A stretch of DNA of 64,000 bases, from the NCBI GenBank assembly GCA_028532985.1, contig JANCIK010000008.1, positions 1,426,001 through 1,490,000 on the forward strand. Direction: 5' to 3'. This document shows, in pieces, positions 61,577 through 64,000 of the stretch. Each line of letters starts with the position of its first letter. The stretch's first letter is position 1. Source of the stretch: Stropharia rugosoannulata (taxonomy: Eukaryota > Basidiomycota > Agaricomycetes > Agaricales > Strophariaceae). A program made the translations under genes and the position numbers. Under the pieces are notes generated by a model, which had not been told where the DNA came from, made no database searches, and was given only the letters and a program-made list of their open reading frames with translations.

Positions 61577-64000
61577 ATGAGCTCGGCCGCCAAAGCTGCG
61601 AAAGCAGGGAAGGAGATAGAGGAAGTCAATGTTCTCAATGTTGCAGAAGTCGATGTAGCTGCTATCGTGGACTCAGATAAGCCACTCGACGGAGGAGACG
61701 CACTGCGCCTACGGTAAGTTTGCGTGTCTGTATATTTGAAGCATTGTGCTCACAGTTCGAATTTGTAGTCGTAAACTAGACCTCCATCTTATGCCCCTCA
61801 TGTGCAGTGAGTCCTTAACGTTGTTCGTGCCATGAAGTAAATTGGAATTATATTAATAGTTCTCTGAGTAAACAGTTATGTATCTGTAAGGATCTTAGAG
61901 AGTCTTCGTGTTTAATATGATGCTCACGGGTTTATTGATGTATACACAGCCTGACGTTTGCGGACAAGATAACACTCGGGCAGTCTGCAGTATTGGGTAT
62001 ATTGTACGTTTTTCTTTACCTCTTAACGAGTAGATAATGACTCATATATACGTAGACAGGGTGCCCATCTCACCCAAAATCAATTCAACTGGCTTGGCAC
62101 CATATTCTACCTCAGTTACCTAGTGTTCCAGGTGCGTGCATCAAGGACATTGTTTAGAACTATTTATAGATTGTTGATATATTTTTCCAAAGTATCCTCA
62201 AAACCTTGCCATTCAACGGTTTCCCGTAGGCAAATGGATGAGGTTTGACTTTTCTCTTGACCCCGATAACGCGACCTATCTCTTACTCGATTAGCATAAA
62301 CATTTTTATCTGGGCGGTAGCATTGCTCGCCCATGCAGGATGTAAGTCGTTTGGAGCTCTTCTTGCAGTCAGATTTATTATGGGAATGTGCGAGGGTAAG
62401 TGTATTAAATTGTAATGATACACAGAGCAGACTTTAAATACTGAGTTCTAGGTGCCATTACGCCTGGCTTTCTGATCGTCACCGGCATGTTTTATACTCG
62501 TGCTGAACAAAACAAGCGCGTCGGGTACTGGTGTACGTTCGTTTCAAAGCTGCAGTCGTATTCTTGCGTCTACTACTATGACTGACAGTGTATGGTCAGT
62601 TTTAATGAATGGATTTGCCGTCATTTTTCTTGGGTTCGTAAGCTTTGGGCTTCTGCATGCGAGCAGGGATAAGCTCATGCCTTGGCAATGGTAAGCTCTA
62701 CATATTACCACAAAGCTGCAGTTACAATATTTAAATTTTAATGCGCAGGTTAATGATTCTTACTGGGCTTATGACTCTTATCATGGCTTTGCTATTCTGG
62801 TACCACTTTTTCATTTAAAAGGTTAGTGTCACCTCATCCTCACTTATTTCAGGTTCTTCTTCCCGGATTCACCCACTACGGCATATTTCTTGAACAAGGA
62901 AGAGAAAATGCAAGCCGTGCAACGCATCAAGAGTAATCAGACAGGTGTCGAGAATAAGCACTGGAAGAAAGACCAGTAGGTTTTCAGTCGTAACACAGCT
63001 CTCGATCGTATCCTTATTGGCCCGTAGATTTTTAGAAGCACTCATGGATCCAAAGATATGGGTCATAGCTCTGTTTGCTGCCTTCGCGTGCGCCGTAAAG
63101 TCCTTGAATTGCCATAAAATATATTATAACATTTTCCCTTCAGAAACATAGCCAATTCGGTGGGTGAAAACCTCTTAAAAAAGAGAATGCTATAGCATGA
63201 CCACTGACTACTATCAGATTACGAACCAAAGACAGTTAATAGTCAATCAGTTTGGGTTCCCTCCCTTCACCACGACGCTGCTCGGTTGCGTTGACGGGGT
63301 AGCAGAAAGTGCGTTTACTTCCGATTACTGTAGTCCCGTATGATTTCTCATGTAAAAGCTGGCCTATCCCAGTCTTAATTGTCTGGCTGGGCGTTACAGT
63401 TGCAGCAGTAAAACCAATAGGCCGTGGATACGCATGCGTCTTGATGTTTATCCCCGGATTATTGGGGTCAATCCTTGTTAACACCTTGCCGTCTCATAAC
63501 AAAATAGGCCTTTTGTTCTCCTACTGGGTTTCTCGTAAGCATCTTTGATTAAATTCAAGAGTCTCCATTGATGATAAATGTGGATTGCCGTGCAGTTTTT
63601 ATTTTCACTCCTTTCGCAATTGTACTTGGCTGGATCCCTGCTATTATAGCTGGCCATACCAAACGTGCGTCCCATTCCATACACACGTTAGACCATATTA
63701 GTCTGATTTTACAACAAAAGGAACAACCGCAAACGCCATAGTTATTTCTGCATATGCTGTTGGTAATATTGCCGGTCCATTTATGTGGAAGAAGCAGTAC
63801 CAAACACGGTAAGCAAGAATTTTGACGTGCCACTCCCATTTTACTGACGAGTCTGCTTAAACAGAAACCATATCCCATGGACAGTTATCTCGGCCTGCAC
63901 TGGCGCAGCCGGGGCTCTCATTCTTCTCTTGCGGTTCATGTTAAGCGCTGAAAATAAGCGCCGGAGCGCCGAGAGGCGCGACGAGACATATGATGACGTT
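61577..64000 (+). CDS. MFS transporter, allantoate permease (Dal5/ACS) type; 3' end outside window
   Basis: Eighteen exons run to the window edge: 61577-61713, 61769-61806, 61876-61885, 61950-62003, 62056-62131, 62193-62242, 62295-62395, 62452-62532, 62600-62690, 62749-62799, 62853-62975, 63028-63087, 63144-63159, 63218-63308, 63373-63534, 63596-63664, 63721-63808 and 63865-64000. The protein has family marks of the anion:cation symporters: RKLDLHLMPLMC, FADKITLGQSAVLGI, LTQNQFNWLGTIFYLSYLVF, FPVGKWM, RFIMGMCEGAITPGFLI, GYWFLMNG, FFFPDSP, NQRQLIVNQFGF, LLGCVDG, and KRTTANAIVISAYAVGNIAGP. The family imports organic anions such as allantoate, ureidosuccinate, nicotinate or pantothenate; the substrate here is unknown. 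Two micro-exons, of 10 and 16 nt, are needed to keep the frame and the family motifs. The last helices and C-tail lie beyond the window. Confidence 0.93.

Overview
The window is nuclear DNA of a filamentous basidiomycete, most likely a mushroom-forming Agaricomycete. This rests on gene structure: genes are cut by many 46-60 nt GT-AG introns, some exons are only 10-47 nt long, and the proteins are typical fungal types (separase, Tps2, Sec24, pyruvate decarboxylase, allantoate-permease-like and MFSD5-like transporters, an F-box protein). No rRNA, tRNA, CRISPR array or intact transposon was recognised. Exon coordinates were worked out by hand from splice signals, reading-frame continuity and protein-family patterns. 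Every multi-exon model below closes in frame.

Layout. 1-4.4 kb: the 3' end of a separase gene (+), a DEDD 3'-5' exonuclease (+), a small protein with two F..LSS.YG.GG repeats (-) and a putative mitochondrial protein (+). 4.6-10.6 kb: three genes on the minus strand, two duplicated short-chain dehydrogenases (SDRs) with identical intron positions and an 11-exon amidase. 11-13.3 kb: a single-exon disordered protein full of SRAPS repeats (+). 13.9-15.1 kb: the first of three HtrL/YibB-like type II membrane proteins (-). 17.8-21.6 kb: trehalose-6-phosphate phosphatase Tps2 (-, 14 exons). 24.8-26.6 kb: an F-box protein (+). 27.9-32.4 kb: a giant disordered protein (+). 33.3-35.0 kb: an MFSD5-like transporter (-). 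35.4-36.6 kb: a third SDR (+). 37.2-39.6 kb: pyruvate decarboxylase (+). 40.9-45.1 kb: two more HtrL/YibB-like genes in tandem (+). 46.7-50.0 kb: Sec24 (+). 50.2-51.3 kb: a convergent CFA20-domain gene, which is CFAP20/Bug22-like (-). 52.3-52.9 kb: a small secreted Cys-containing protein (-). 52.9-57.8 kb: a 4.9 kb stretch without a recognisable gene. 57.8-59.9 kb: a poly-Q disordered protein (+). 61.6-64 kb: an allantoate-permease-type MFS transporter running off the window end (+).

Most genes are unrelated housekeeping or conserved functions: sister-chromatid separation, trehalose synthesis, fermentation and COPII transport. Two local groupings may be functional: the SDR-SDR-amidase block on one strand, and the three-member HtrL/YibB-like family. 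The most notable observations are the CFA20-domain protein in a lineage with no flagella, the lineage-specific HtrL/YibB-like expansion, and two apparent GC-AG introns (in TPS2 and PDC) that share the same unusual donor, AAG|GCTGGT.
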